Of a stretch of DNA of 64,000 nucleotides, positions 9,239 to 19,127 are shown piece after piece. Each line of letters begins with the position of its first letter. Positions within the stretch are counted from its first letter, which is position 1. The DNA is from Teichococcus coralli (GTDB lineage: Bacteria > Pseudomonadota > Alphaproteobacteria > Acetobacterales > Acetobacteraceae), in contig NZ_SNVJ01000001.1 in the NCBI RefSeq assembly GCF_009829925.1, forward strand, positions 186,001-250,000, written 5' to 3'. Made by a program: the position numbers and the translations under genes. The notes below the pieces were generated by a model. That model worked only from the letters and a program-made list of their open reading frames with translations, was not told the origin of the DNA and made no database searches.

Positions 9239-10027
9239 TCACTCGCCCTTCCAGACGGGCGTGCGCTTGTTCAGGAAGGCATCCATGCCTTCGCGGAAGT
9301 CCTGGCTCATGTAGCACATCAGCACCAGGTCCCGGCCCTCCTCGGAGCTGATCTGCGGCCGCAGCCGGGCGATCGCCTCCTTGGTGGCGCGCAGCGTCAG
9401 CGGGGCGTTGTTGGCGATGGTGCGGGCCAGTTCCAGGGCGCGGGCCTGCAGGTCGCCGCCCTCCGGCACCACCTCGTGCAGCAGGCCCATCGACTTGGCC
9501 TCCTCCGCATCATAGAGGCGGGCGGTGAAGATCATCTCCTTGACGCGGGAGGGGCCGACCAGCGCCACCAGCCGCGAGAAGGCGCCCATGGAGAGGATGT
9601 TGCCCAGCGTCCGGGCGATCGGGAAGCCGAAGCGGGCGTTGGCCGCGCCGACACGGATGTCGGACGAGGCCGCGATGGCCCCGCCGCCGCCGGTGCAGGC
9701 GCCGTTGATGGCGGCGATGATCGGCTTTGGGCAGGACTCCAGCTTGGTGACGATGCGGCCGATCCGCTCCTCGTACTGGATAGCGTCTTCCGGCGTCTTG
9801 AAGGCGCGGAACTGGTTGATATCGGTGCCGGCGGCGAAGGCCTTGTCCCCGGCGCCGGTCAGGATGATGGCGCGCACCGACTTGTCGTCGGCCACCTGCT
9901 CGCAGAAGGCGCCCAGCCGCTCGTACATGGCGAAGGTGAAGGCGTTGCGCGCTTGCGGCCGGTTGAAGGTCACGCGGGCGATGCCGCCTTCCAGCGTCTC
10001 GAACAGGATATCATCGGCGTCGCTCAT
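9239..10027 (-). CDS. Enoyl-CoA hydratase/isomerase family protein
   Basis: A 262-residue crotonase-fold protein that acts on acyl-CoA thioesters. The N-terminal strand has the family signature IARVTFNRPQARNAF. One oxyanion-hole segment reads AFAAGTDINQF and the second is GACTGGGGAIAASSDIRVG. The usual Glu pair of true hydratases is not clearly present: the region after the oxyanion hole reads ARFGFPIARTLGNILSMGA. The exact reaction (hydratase, isomerase or hydrolase) is therefore open. It is divergent from the ABC binding protein at 10241, and its start region is GC-rich without a strong ribosome-binding site. Confidence 0.88.
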   Translation of the reverse strand: MSDADDILFETLEGGIARVTFNRPQARNAFTFAMYERLGAFCEQVADDKSVRAIILTGAGDKAFAAGTDINQFRAFKTPEDAIQYEERIGRIVTKLESCPKPIIAAINGACTGGGGAIAASSDIRVGAANARFGFPIARTLGNILSMGAFSRLVALVGPSRVKEMIFTARLYDAEEAKSMGLLHEVVPEGGDLQARALELARTIANNAPLTLRATKEAIARLRPQISSEEGRDLVLMCYMSQDFREGMDAFLNKRTPVWKGE

Positions 10028-10154
10028 GGTCGGGCTTCCCTCGGTTCCGTTCCCTCGGGCGCACCGGCCAACGCCTTGGGCAGGCGAAGCCGCGCCCTCA
10101 CCTTCGCTCTTACGGGCGACCCTGGCGGCTGTAAACCGGCCTCGACAGTAGGCC

Positions 10155-10174
10155 CTTCATCGAAACTTCATCGG
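10155..10174 (+). promoter_or_regulatory. Pho-box-like 11-bp direct repeat upstream of the ABC binding protein
   Basis: CTTCATCG occurs at 10155-10162 and again at 10166-10173, an 11-bp period. Read as heptamers, CCTTCAT-CGAA-ACTTCAT-CGGT resembles the CTGTCAT-N4 arrangement of PhoB sites and shares the CGAA linker with the candidate pstS Pho box at 18937-18965. It lies 68 bases before the ATG of the next gene. Only two units are seen and neither matches CTGTCAT fully. Confidence 0.35.
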
Positions 10175-10240
10175 TTTCCCCTGCCCGAACCACGCCAGGA
10201 CGGCTAGGTGAAACGTCGCCTTCCCGGGTAAGGACACACC

Positions 10241-11245
10241 ATGATGCGGCGTTCGAGCTTTCTGCTGCTGGGCTTCTCGGCCCTGGCGGTCCCCTTCATG
10301 CCCCTGACGGCCGCGATGGCCCAGGCGGAACCCTCCGGCCCGCTGGTGCTCTACACCAGCCAGCTTGAGCCGGACGCCGCCCGGACGGTGGAACTGTTCC
10401 AGAAGCGCCACCCGCAGGTGAAGGTCGAGTGGATCCGCGGCGGCACCAACCAGATCATGCCGCGCCTGCGGGCCGAGATCGCCGCCGGCGCGCCCAAGGC
10501 GGACGTGCTGCTGCTGGCCGACAGCCTGACCTTCGAGGGGCTGAAGCAGGAAGGCCTGCTGCGCCCGAGCCCGGAGGTGCAGACCGGCAACACCCCCGCC
10601 GGCATCCACGACCCGGACCGCACCTATTTCGGCACCAAGCTGCTGACCACCGGCATCGTGATGAACACCCGCGCTCCCTTCACGCCGAAGAGCTGGGCGG
10701 ACCTGCTGCGGCCCGAGGCGCAGAACATGACCGCCATGCCCTCGCCCAGCGTCTCCGGCGCTGCGGCGATCCATGTCCAGGCGGTTGCCCAGACGCCCTC
10801 GCTCGGCTGGGAGTACTGGGAGAAGCTGGCCAAGGCAGGGGTGCAGCCGCGCGGCGGCAATGGCGCGGTGATGCAGGCCGTGGCGGGCGGCGAGCGCGCC
10901 TTCGGCATGGTGGTGGACTACATGCCGATCCGCGAGGCCGCAAAGGGCGCCCCGGTGCGCTTCATCTTTCCCGAGGGGGGCGTCAGTGCCATCACCGAGC
11001 CGGCGGCGGTGCTGAAGTCCAGCAAGAACCCCGAGGCGGCCGCGGCCTTCATCTCCTTCCTGCTCTCCAGGGAGGGCCAGGAACTGGCCTCCAGCCAGGG
11101 CTTCCTGCCGGCCGACCCGAACGTGGCGCCGCCGGAGGGCTTCCCCGATCCCAAGACCATCAAGCTGCTGCCCTTCGACGCGGCCAAGGCGACGGCGAAC
11201 CGGGAGCAGGACCTGCGCCACTTCAACCAGATTGTCGGCCAGTAA
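10241..11245 (+). CDS. ABC transporter periplasmic binding protein (Fe3+/2-aminoethylphosphonate type)
   Basis: A 334-residue protein with a Sec signal peptide (about residues 1-29, ending AMAQA). The mature part follows the FbpA/AfuA family: LVLYTSQLEPDAARTVELF, then WIRGGTNQIMPRLRAEIAAG and ADVLLLAD. Members carry ferric iron, phosphonates, thiamine or sugar phosphates. The iron-binding Tyr pair cannot be identified with certainty, so the ligand is open. A Pho-box-like repeat upstream hints at phosphonate or organophosphate. It overlaps the permease start by 14 bases. No cognate ATPase gene is adjacent. Confidence 0.88.
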   Translation: MMRRSSFLLLGFSALAVPFMPLTAAMAQAEPSGPLVLYTSQLEPDAARTVELFQKRHPQVKVEWIRGGTNQIMPRLRAEIAAGAPKADVLLLADSLTFEGLKQEGLLRPSPEVQTGNTPAGIHDPDRTYFGTKLLTTGIVMNTRAPFTPKSWADLLRPEAQNMTAMPSPSVSGAAAIHVQAVAQTPSLGWEYWEKLAKAGVQPRGGNGAVMQAVAGGERAFGMVVDYMPIREAAKGAPVRFIFPEGGVSAITEPAAVLKSSKNPEAAAAFISFLLSREGQELASSQGFLPADPNVAPPEGFPDPKTIKLLPFDAAKATANREQDLRHFNQIVGQ

Positions 11246-12947
11246 CCCCTCGGCGCCGTCCTCGCGGACGGCCCCGCATCCGCTGGCCCAGCCTGGCGCT
11301 GCCCAGCGCCGGCGCTGGCGGCTGCCGTTCTTCCCGACCCTTGCCCTGCTCTGGCTGGCGCTGGTGGGGTTGGCACCGGCGTTGCGCCTGCTGGCCGAGG
11401 CCGCCGGCCCCACCCTTCCACGCCTCGCAGGGGATGCGGGCGTCTGGCGTGCCGCCGGGCGCAGCCTGCTGGTCGCCGGCGGCGCCACCGCGCTGGCCAC
11501 GCTGCTCGGCACCGCCCAGGCCGGGCTGCTCCTGCTGCGCGACCTGCCCGGGCGGCGCGGGCTGATCTTTCTGTGCATCCTGCCTCTGCTGGTGCCTGCG
11601 CAGATCCTGGCGCTGGCTTTCATCCAGATGGGCGGCCCCTCCTCGCCGCTGCTGCTGGCACTGGGTCTTGCGCCGCCGCTGGGCACCACAAACCCCTTCT
11701 ACGGCGCGGGCGGCATGATGCTGTTGCTCGGCATCCAGGGCGCCCCGCTGGTGCTGCTGGCCATCGCGGCGCTGGTGCGGCGCGTGCCGGGCGAGTTGCT
11801 GCCCGCCGCCCGCGGCATGGGCGCCAGCCCCGGCGTCGCGTTGCGGCGGGTGGTCTGGCCGCTGCTGCTGCCAGGCGTGCTGGCGGGGTCGGGACTCGCC
11901 TTCGTCGCGGCCCTGGGCAATTTCGGCGTTGCCGCGCTGCTTGGCATCCCGGGCCGCTACACGTTGCTGACGGTGCTCATCTGGCAGCGGCTTTCCGCCA
12001 CCGGCCCGGCGGCGCTCTCCCAGGTGGCGGTGCTTTCACTGCTGCTGGCGCTGCTCGCCCTCCCCGGCCTGCTGGCGCAGTTCGTCGCGGCGCGGCGCTC
12101 CGGCTGGGCGGCAGGCCGGCCCTTCGAGCCGATTCCAGCCTCCCCCCTGGCCCGTGCCGCGCTGGTGCCGCTCGGCCTCTACCTGGTGCTGGTGCTGCTG
12201 CTGCCGCTGGCTTCGCTGCTCACCTCCTCGCTCGTGCCGGCCATGGGCGTGCCGGTCTCGCCAGCGACGGTGACGCTGCGCCATTTCGCCGCCACGCTGG
12301 CGCCCGGGGCGCATACCCGGGCCGCCTTCGGCAACTCGCTGCTGCTCTCCGGCGGCGCGGCGCTGGTGCTCGCCGCCGCGGCACTGCCGGTTGCCCTTTC
12401 CCTGCGCCACCGCCCCGTGCGCTGGGCGACGCTGGGGGTGGACCTGCCCTATGCCTTGCCAGGCGCCTGCACCGCGGTCTCCGTCATCCTGCTGGTGCTG
12501 GGGCTGCCGGGCGGCGGGGCGATCTACGGCACGCTGGGGCTGATCCTCTTCGCCTATCTGGCGCGCTTCCAGGCCCTCGCCCTGCGGCCGGTGGCTGCCG
12601 CGGCGGCCCGGCTCGACCCGGCGCTGGAGCACGCCGCGCGTGGCATGGGCGCCGGGCCGCTGCTGCGCATGGCGGTGGTGCAACTGCCGCCGCTTGCCCC
12701 GGCCCTGGCCGCGGGTGCCATTCTCGTCGTGCTGCTGGCGGTGAACGAGGTGACGGTCAGCAGCCTGCTGCGCGGCCCCGGGACGGTGACGCTCGGCGTT
12801 CTGGTGTTCAACCTGCAGGACGGCGGACAGAGCCCCCAGGCGGCGGCGGTGTCCTGCCTCTCCCTGCTGCTGGTGGCGGGGCTCATGGGGGCGGCCACGC
12901 TGCTCGGCCGCCGCCTGCCGGCAGGCACCCTGCCCTGGCGACCCTGA
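11232..12947 (+). CDS. ABC transporter permease, two-domain Fe3+/phosphonate type
   Basis: A 571-residue inner-membrane protein of FbpB/PhnU-like design, in which two permease domains are joined in one chain. Each half has about six hydrophobic segments and its own EAA-type loop: ARGMGASPGVALRRVVWPLL in the first half and ARGMGAGPLLRMAVVQLPPL in the second. It imports the ligand of the preceding binding protein. The start is a TTG inside the end of that gene, which implies translational coupling; there is no in-frame ATG near the N-terminus. The ATPase must be encoded elsewhere, since the next gene is DoxX. Confidence 0.87.
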   Translation: MSASNPSAPSSRTAPHPLAQPGAAQRRRWRLPFFPTLALLWLALVGLAPALRLLAEAAGPTLPRLAGDAGVWRAAGRSLLVAGGATALATLLGTAQAGLLLLRDLPGRRGLIFLCILPLLVPAQILALAFIQMGGPSSPLLLALGLAPPLGTTNPFYGAGGMMLLLGIQGAPLVLLAIAALVRRVPGELLPAARGMGASPGVALRRVVWPLLLPGVLAGSGLAFVAALGNFGVAALLGIPGRYTLLTVLIWQRLSATGPAALSQVAVLSLLLALLALPGLLAQFVAARRSGWAAGRPFEPIPASPLARAALVPLGLYLVLVLLLPLASLLTSSLVPAMGVPVSPATVTLRHFAATLAPGAHTRAAFGNSLLLSGGAALVLAAAALPVALSLRHRPVRWATLGVDLPYALPGACTAVSVILLVLGLPGGGAIYGTLGLILFAYLARFQALALRPVAAAAARLDPALEHAARGMGAGPLLRMAVVQLPPLAPALAAGAILVVLLAVNEVTVSSLLRGPGTVTLGVLVFNLQDGGQSPQAAAVSCLSLLLVAGLMGAATLLGRRLPAGTLPWRP

Positions 12948-12950
12948 GCG

Positions 12951-12980
12951 CCGCGAGGAACTCCATTGTGCTCCTCGCGG
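12951..12980 (+). terminator. Hairpin after the ABC permease
   Basis: CCGCGAGGA (12951-12959) pairs with TCCTCGCGG (12972-12980) around a 12-base loop, four bases after the stop. There is no T-run, so it may be a weak or Rho-assisted end. Confidence 0.45.
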
Positions 12981-13035
12981 TCCAAGCCAATTCTTAGCCT
13001 GACCGCAAGCGTTTTCGAACCAAAGGAGCACCGCT

Positions 13036-13434
13036 TTGGCGAAGTTTCCCGTTCCACAGCGCCTGGCGCCCTATGCGCTGGCCGCGTTGCGCATCATCGC
13101 CGCCCTGCTGTTCCTGGAGCACGGCACGCAGAAGCTGCTCGGCTTCCCGGCCCCGCCGCCGGGCGGCAACCTGCCGGCTGCCTTCACCCTCGCCTGGACG
13201 GCGGGCGTACTCGAACTTGCCGGTGGAGCGCTTCTGGCGCTGGGCCTGTTCACGCGGCCAGTGGCCTTCGTGCTCTCGGGGCAAATGGCGGTCGCCTACT
13301 TCATGGCGCACGCGCCGCGCAGCTTCTTTCCCGTGCTGAACGGAGGCGATGCCGCCATCCTGTATTGCTTCATCTTTCTTTACCTGGTCTTCGCCGGGCC
13401 AGGCGCCCTGAGCCTGGACGGGCGCCGGCGCTGA
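13036..13434 (+). CDS. DoxX family membrane protein
   Basis: A 132-residue protein with four predicted membrane segments and the DoxX pattern: LLFLEHGTQKLLGFP near residue 30, LELAGGALLALGLFTRPVAF near 65, and a closing YLVFAGPGALSLDGRR. DoxX-like proteins sit in the inner membrane; some act in thiol or oxidative stress, but a defined reaction is lacking. The start is TTG, supported by AGGAG at 13024-13028 with a seven-base spacing; no ATG is available at the N-terminus. It is convergent with phoB. Confidence 0.88.
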   Translation: MAKFPVPQRLAPYALAALRIIAALLFLEHGTQKLLGFPAPPPGGNLPAAFTLAWTAGVLELAGGALLALGLFTRPVAFVLSGQMAVAYFMAHAPRSFFPVLNGGDAAILYCFIFLYLVFAGPGALSLDGRRR

Positions 13435-13443
13435 GGCGCCGCC

Positions 13444-13466
13444 GGGCGGGGTTGCTCGCCCCGCCC
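13444..13466. terminator. Hairpin between convergent doxX and phoB
   Basis: GGGCGGGG (13444-13451) pairs with CCCCGCCC (13459-13466) around TTGCTCG. It lies between convergent stops and could end transcription from both sides. It has no T-tract. Confidence 0.5.
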
Positions 13467-13479
13467 AACCCCGCCGCCT

Positions 13480-14196
13480 TCAGCGGTCCTCCAGGTCGAG
13501 CGCGTAGCCGGCGCTGCGGACGGTGCGGATGATGTCCACGTCGCCCTCCCCGTTCACCGCCTTGCGCAGACGCCGGATGTGCACGTCCACCGTTCGTGGC
13601 TCCACATGGATGTCACGCCCCCAGACCGCGTCCAGCAACTGCTCGCGCGAGAAGACGCGGCCAGGATGCTGCAAGAAGAACTCCAGCAGCCGGTACTCGG
13701 TGGGACCGAGATGCAGTGCGCGCCCGTCGCGCGCAACGCGATGCGCGTCCTGGTCCATCGTCAGGTCGTGCCAGCTCAGCATGCCCTTGGCACCGACGCT
13801 GCCGGAACGGCGCAGCAGGGCGCGGATGCGCGCCAACAGCGCCTCCATGGCGAAGGGCTTGGCGATGTAGTCGTCGGCGCCGGTGTCGAGCGCGCGCACC
13901 GCATCCTGATCCTCCGTGCGGGCGGTGACCATGATGATCGGCATGCTGCGCGTGTCGGGCCGGCGGCGAAGCTGGCGGCAGACCTCCAGGCCGGAGAGCG
14001 CCGGCAGCATCCAGTCCAGCAGCACAAGGTCGGGCGGCGCCTCGGCCACGCGCATCAGCGCCTCCTGGCCGTCGGCGGCCTCGTCCACCTGGAAACCCTG
14101 CTTCTCCAGGTTGTAGCGCAGCAGGGTCAGCAGCGGTGCCTCATCCTCCACCACCAGGATGGTCGGGCGGGAGAGGCCGGTGTTCAGTTCAGCCAT
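13480..14196 (-). CDS. phoB: Phosphate regulon response regulator PhoB
   Basis: A 238-residue OmpR/PhoB-family regulator. The receiver domain (about 11-125) has the acidic pair in VVEDEA, the phospho-acceptor Asp61 in LVLLDWMLP and the conserved Lys in DDYIAKPFA. The C-terminal winged helix ends VDVHIRRLRKAVNGEGDVD and TVRSAGYALD, as in PhoB. It activates Pho-box promoters when phosphate is low. It is the last gene of pstS-pstC-pstA-pstB-phoU-phoB, 23 bases after phoU. The partner kinase phoR is absent from this cluster. Confidence 0.95.
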   Translation of the reverse strand: MAELNTGLSRPTILVVEDEAPLLTLLRYNLEKQGFQVDEAADGQEALMRVAEAPPDLVLLDWMLPALSGLEVCRQLRRRPDTRSMPIIMVTARTEDQDAVRALDTGADDYIAKPFAMEALLARIRALLRRSGSVGAKGMLSWHDLTMDQDAHRVARDGRALHLGPTEYRLLEFFLQHPGRVFSREQLLDAVWGRDIHVEPRTVDVHIRRLRKAVNGEGDVDIIRTVRSAGYALDLEDR

Positions 14197-14219
14197 CGGG
14201 GCGGGCCTTTCTCGCGCGC

Positions 14220-14942
14220 TCAGGCCGGCGGCCGGACGACGGTGTAGGCGGAGGCGTCCGACTTCGGGCGGTCCTCCGGCAGGTTCCTGCCGAGCAGCGC
14301 GTAATGGACCGTCTCGGCGATGTTGGTCGCGTGGTCGCCGATGCGCTCCAGGTTCTTGGCGATGAACAGCAGATGGGTGGCCGCGGTGATGTTGCGCGGA
14401 TCCTCCATCATGTGCGTCAGCATCTCGCGGAAGATGCCGTTGTAGATGTCGTCCACGGGCGCGTCGGCGCCCCAGACGCGCTCGGCGACGGCGGGGTCCT
14501 CCTTGACCAGCGCGTCCATCGCGTCCTTCAGGTTCTCCTGCACCAGCTTCGCCATCCACTGGAAGCCGTTGAGGCTGCCGAGCTGCGGCTGCTGCGCGAC
14601 GACGATGGCGCGCTTGGCCGCGTTGCGGGCATAGTCGCCGATGCGCTCGATGTCGGTGGAGATCTTCATCGCGGCGACGATCAGCCGCAGGTCGGCGGCC
14701 ATCGGCTGGCGGAGCGCCAGAAGGCGGACGCAGAAGTTCTCGATCTCGGCCTCCAGCGCGTCGATCTCGCCGTCGCGGCCGATCACCTCGCTGGCCAGCT
14801 CGACGTCGCGGCGGATGAGCGCGGTGACCGCATCGGCCACCTGGCGCTCGGCGAGGCCTCCCATGCGAGCCACCAGCTCGCGCAGGCGCTTCAGCTGTTC
14901 CTCATAGGATCGCACGATATGCTCGCTCTGCGGGTTTTCCAT
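14220..14942 (-). CDS. phoU: Phosphate transport system regulator PhoU
   Basis: A 240-residue all-helical protein made of two repeated three-helix domains. Each repeat carries the metal-binding motif: STDIERIGDYARNAAKRA in the first and AKNLERIGDHATNIAETV in the second. PhoU links PstSCAB activity to PhoR and keeps the Pho regulon off when phosphate is sufficient. It lies 13 bases after pstB and 23 bases before phoB in the same operon. Confidence 0.96.
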   Translation of the reverse strand: MENPQSEHIVRSYEEQLKRLRELVARMGGLAERQVADAVTALIRRDVELASEVIGRDGEIDALEAEIENFCVRLLALRQPMAADLRLIVAAMKISTDIERIGDYARNAAKRAIVVAQQPQLGSLNGFQWMAKLVQENLKDAMDALVKEDPAVAERVWGADAPVDDIYNGIFREMLTHMMEDPRNITAATHLLFIAKNLERIGDHATNIAETVHYALLGRNLPEDRPKSDASAYTVVRPPA

Positions 14943-14955
14943 GGTGCTGCTCCGG

Positions 14956-15792
14956 TCAGCCGAACCGGCCGGTGATGTATTCCTGCGTGCGCTTCTGCGC
15001 CGGCGCCGTGAACATCTGCTCCGCCGGCGCCACCTCGATCAGCTCGCCCAGATAGAAGAAGGCCACCTGGTCGGCACAGCGCGCGGCCTGCTGCATGTTG
15101 TGCGTGACGATGACGATGCTGAAGTCGCGCTTCAGCTCGTCGATCAGCTCCTCGATCTTCAGCGTCGAGATCGGGTCGAGCGCCGAGGTCGGCTCGTCGA
15201 GCAGGATGACCTCCGGCCGCACCGCGATGGTGCGGGCGATGCAGAGGCGCTGCTGCTGGCCCCCCGAGAGGCCCATGGCGCTGGTGTTGAGCCGGTCCTT
15301 CACCTCGCCCCAGATGGCCGCCCGCGTCAGCGCCCATTCCACCCGCTCGTCCATCTGCGCCTTGGAAAGCCGCTCGTGCAGGCGGATGCCGAAGGCGATG
15401 TTCTCGTAGATGGTCATCGGGAAGGGCGTCGGCTTCTGGAACACCATGCCGATGCGGGAACGCAGCGCGTTCAGGTCCACGTCGGCGTCGAGGATGTTCT
15501 TGCCGTCCAGCAGCACCTGCCCGGTGGCCCGCTGGCCGGGATAGAGGCTGTACATGCGGTTGAGCACGCGCAGCAGCGTGGACTTGCCGCAGCCGGAGGG
15601 GCCGATCATGCCCGTCACCTGCCGGTCCGGCAGGTCGAGGTTGATGTTCTTCAGCGCCTTGTGGGCACCGTAGTAGAAGTCCAGCTCGCGCACGGAAAGG
15701 CGCGCATCGTTCAGTGCCACGCCGGAGCGGGCGCGCAGGCCACCGAGGCTGGCGGCGTCGGTGGGGGTGTTCCGGGTCATGGACTCGCCCAT
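14956..15792 (-). CDS. pstB: Phosphate ABC transporter ATP-binding protein PstB
   Basis: A 278-residue ABC ATPase. The Walker A motif is [10 protein letters not shown], the signature is [16 protein letters not shown] and Walker B is [13 protein letters not shown], followed by the switch His in [12 protein letters not shown]. The N-terminal [19 protein letters not shown] and the Q-loop [19 protein letters not shown] are specific to PstB. It powers high-affinity phosphate import through PstCA. An ATG 12 bases downstream (15780) is an alternative start. The gap to pstA is 7 bases. Confidence 0.97.
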   Translation of the reverse strand: MGESMTRNTPTDAASLGGLRARSGVALNDARLSVRELDFYYGAHKALKNINLDLPDRQVTGMIGPSGCGKSTLLRVLNRMYSLYPGQRATGQVLLDGKNILDADVDLNALRSRIGMVFQKPTPFPMTIYENIAFGIRLHERLSKAQMDERVEWALTRAAIWGEVKDRLNTSAMGLSGGQQQRLCIARTIAVRPEVILLDEPTSALDPISTLKIEELIDELKRDFSIVIVTHNMQQAARCADQVAFFYLGELIEVAPAEQMFTAPAQKRTQEYITGRFG

Positions 15793-15799
15793 GGTGTCC

Positions 15800-16693
15800 T
15801 CACTTCCTGCCGCGCAGCGCGAGGCGCGCGATGATGTTGAGCCCGAGCACGCCGAGCGTGATGATCAGCGCGCCGGCCCAGGCCAGCGCGATCCAGTCCT
15901 CGTAGGGAGAGCCGGCATAGGAGAAGATGGTGATCGGCAGGCTCGACATCGGCGCGCTGAGGCTGAGCGACCAGTTCAGGTTGCCGAGCGAGGTGAACAG
16001 CAGCGGCGCCGTCTCGCCGGCCACGCGTGCGATCGCCAGCAGCACGCCGGTCATGATGCCGCTCGCCGCCGCCCGCCAGCAGACCAGGGTGATCATCTTC
16101 CATTTCGGCGCGCCAAGGGCGATCACAGCCTCGCGCAGCGTGTCCGGCAGCAGGCGGAGCATGTCTTCCGTGGTACGGACGACGATCGGGATGACGATCA
16201 CCGCCAGCGCCGCCGCGCCCGCCCAGCCGGAGAAGCCGCCGAAGGGCACCACCAGAACCTGGTAGACGAAGAGGCCGATCAGGATCGAGGGAGCCGAAAG
16301 CAGGATGTCGGAGACGAAGCGCACGGCGTTCGCGAGCGGCGAGTTCTTGGCGTATTCGGCCAGGTAGGTGCCGACCAGCAGGCCGATCGGTGTGCCGATG
16401 GCGGTGCCGATGGCGGTCTGGATGAGGCTGCCGATGATCGGGTTCAGCAGGCCGCCGCCCGAGCCCGGCGGCTTGGTGACGGTGGTGAACACGTTCAGCG
16501 AGATCGCCGAGAAGCCATTCCAGAACAGCGTCACCAGGATCGAGAGCAGCAGCAGCAGGCCGGCTGCCGTGGCGGCGTAGCAGGCGGCCTTGACCGCCGC
16601 TGCCACGCGGCGGCGGCGGCGGCCCAGCGCGGCGGCCACCTTGGCGTCCTTGGTCGGGCCGCCGGTGGCGGGGGAGAAGGTGGTGGCGCTCAT
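15800..16693 (-). CDS. pstA: Phosphate ABC transporter permease PstA
   Basis: A 297-residue inner-membrane permease with about six hydrophobic segments. The first, near residues 35-58, follows a very basic cytosolic tail ([13 protein letters not shown]). The conserved loop [20 protein letters not shown] and the following [16 protein letters not shown] match PstA and dock PstB. Together with PstC it forms the phosphate channel. It is four bases from pstC and seven from pstB, so the three are cotranscribed. Confidence 0.96.
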   Translation of the reverse strand: MSATTFSPATGGPTKDAKVAAALGRRRRRVAAAVKAACYAATAAGLLLLLSILVTLFWNGFSAISLNVFTTVTKPPGSGGGLLNPIIGSLIQTAIGTAIGTPIGLLVGTYLAEYAKNSPLANAVRFVSDILLSAPSILIGLFVYQVLVVPFGGFSGWAGAAALAVIVIPIVVRTTEDMLRLLPDTLREAVIALGAPKWKMITLVCWRAAASGIMTGVLLAIARVAGETAPLLFTSLGNLNWSLSLSAPMSSLPITIFSYAGSPYEDWIALAWAGALIITLGVLGLNIIARLALRGRK

Positions 16694-16697
16694 CGGC

Positions 16698-17681
16698 TCA
16701 GCCCCGCAGCCGCGTGCGCAGCAGGAAGCGCGAGGCGGCCAGAACGATGAAGGAGATGACGAAGAGGATGAAGCCCAGCCCGAGCAGCGCGGAAAGCTTC
16801 AGGCTGCCGAGCTGCGCCTCCCCGAACTCCAGCGCGACAACCGAGGCGATGGTGTTGCCGGGACCGAACAGGCTGGTGGAAATGCGGTTGGCGTTGCCGA
16901 TGACGAAGGTGACCGCCATGGTTTCGCCAAGCGCTCGCCCCAGCCCGAGCATGATGCCGCCCACCACAGAGACGCGCGTGTAGGGAAGGACGACGTTGCG
17001 CACCACCTCCCACTGCGTGCAGCCGAGGCCGTAGGCGCTCTCCTTGTACACCGCGGGCACGGTCTCGAAGACGTCGCGCATCGTCGCGGCGATGAAGGGC
17101 AGCACCATGATCGCCAGGATCAGCGCGGCGGTGAAGATGCCGGTGCCGAAGGGCGGCCCGGCGAAAAGCTCGCCGATCAGCGGCAACTCGCCGAACTTGT
17201 CGATGAAGAAGGGCTGGATGTGCATCGACATCAGCGGCACGATCAGGAAGAAGCCCCACATGCCGTAGATGATCGAGGGAATGGCGGCCAGCAGCTCGAT
17301 GGCCATGCCGACGGGCCGGCGGAGCCAGGCCGGAGCCAGCTCGGTCAGGTAGAAGGCGACGCCGAACGCCACCGGCACGGCGAAGATCAAGGCCAGCACG
17401 GCCGTGACCACGGTTCCATAGATCGAGACGCCGGCGCCGAACACTTCCGCCACCGGGTCCCACTCCGTCGAGGTGACGAAGCTGAGGCCGAAGGCGCGGA
17501 AGGCCTGCAGCCCGCCCAGGAACAGCTCGACGATGATGGCCCCGAGCAGCAGCAGCACAAAGATGCCCGCGCAGCGGCAGGCCAGGGCGAAGACGGCGTC
17601 GCCCGCCGCGCCGGAGCTTCGGCCGCCGAGGGCGGTGGGGCCGCGGGGGGCCTGGGCGGGAACAGGTACGGCCTGCTGCAA
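16698..17681 (-). CDS. pstC: Phosphate ABC transporter permease PstC
   Basis: A 327-residue permease. After a hydrophilic N-terminus the first membrane segment lies near residues 30-55. Diagnostic PstC stretches include [38 protein letters not shown] and the [15 protein letters not shown] loop. It pairs with PstA. A strong hairpin at 17743-17768 separates it from pstS, which is typical of operons where the binding protein is made in excess. Confidence 0.96.
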   Translation of the reverse strand: MQQAVPVPAQAPRGPTALGGRSSGAAGDAVFALACRCAGIFVLLLLGAIIVELFLGGLQAFRAFGLSFVTSTEWDPVAEVFGAGVSIYGTVVTAVLALIFAVPVAFGVAFYLTELAPAWLRRPVGMAIELLAAIPSIIYGMWGFFLIVPLMSMHIQPFFIDKFGELPLIGELFAGPPFGTGIFTAALILAIMVLPFIAATMRDVFETVPAVYKESAYGLGCTQWEVVRNVVLPYTRVSVVGGIMLGLGRALGETMAVTFVIGNANRISTSLFGPGNTIASVVALEFGEAQLGSLKLSALLGLGFILFVISFIVLAASRFLLRTRLRG

Positions 17682-17742
17682 TGTCCGAGCTCCGTGTGCC
17701 GGGATGGTCGAGCGCCGCCTCGGCGGCCTGGATGGGCGAAGC

Positions 17743-17768
17743 GGGCGGCACCGCGTGAGGTGCCGCCC
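17743..17768 (-). terminator. Intercistronic hairpin between pstS and pstC
   Basis: GGGCGGCACC (17743-17752) pairs perfectly with GGTGCCGCCC (17759-17768) around GCGTGA, 28 bases after the pstS stop. Such hairpins act as partial terminators or stabilise the upstream binding-protein message. No T-run follows, so read-through into pstC is expected. Confidence 0.55.
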
Positions 17769-17795
17769 GTCCGCCGCTCCGGTGTTTACCCGATC

Positions 17796-18842
<1,047 letters not shown>

Positions 18843-18936
18843 CGTGTCTCTCCGTTTCTGCGCCCGGCAGCCGCTTGCTCACGGCCTCGCGGGCGAACTC
18901 GGTTGCGGCCTTCTAGGCGAGGGAGGCGACGCTTCT

Positions 18937-18965
18937 ATTTCAGTTCGGTGAAGCTTCGATGACAG
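18937..18965 (-). promoter_or_regulatory. Candidate Pho box upstream of pstS
   Basis: On the minus strand the sequence reads CTGTCAT-CGAA-GCTTCAC-CGAA-CTGAAAT followed by AGAA. This gives three heptamers on an 11-bp period with near-identical four-base linkers. The first matches the PhoB consensus half-site CTGTCAT exactly. It lies about 95-125 bases before the pstS start, suitable for activation at the -35 region. The second and third units are degenerate. Confidence 0.65.
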
Positions 18966-19127
18966 GGCCAAGGGTCCAATGCGGCGCGACCACCATTCGC
19001 CACAGGCTGCAACCGACAGGGGGCGGGTGGGGTTCTCGGAAACACCGGCCGCGACACCGCTCCTGGTCAGACCCGTCTTCCACGGCGCGACCGGTGCGTC
19101 GACGCTGGCTTGCCGGAAGGATACCCC

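Noticed and set aside
7028..10207. Plus-strand open frame of more than 1000 codons opposite the ydiJ- and echA-like genes
   Set aside because: It spans two clear minus-strand genes and their gap and has low-complexity Ala/Arg/Gly sequence; it is an antisense shadow.
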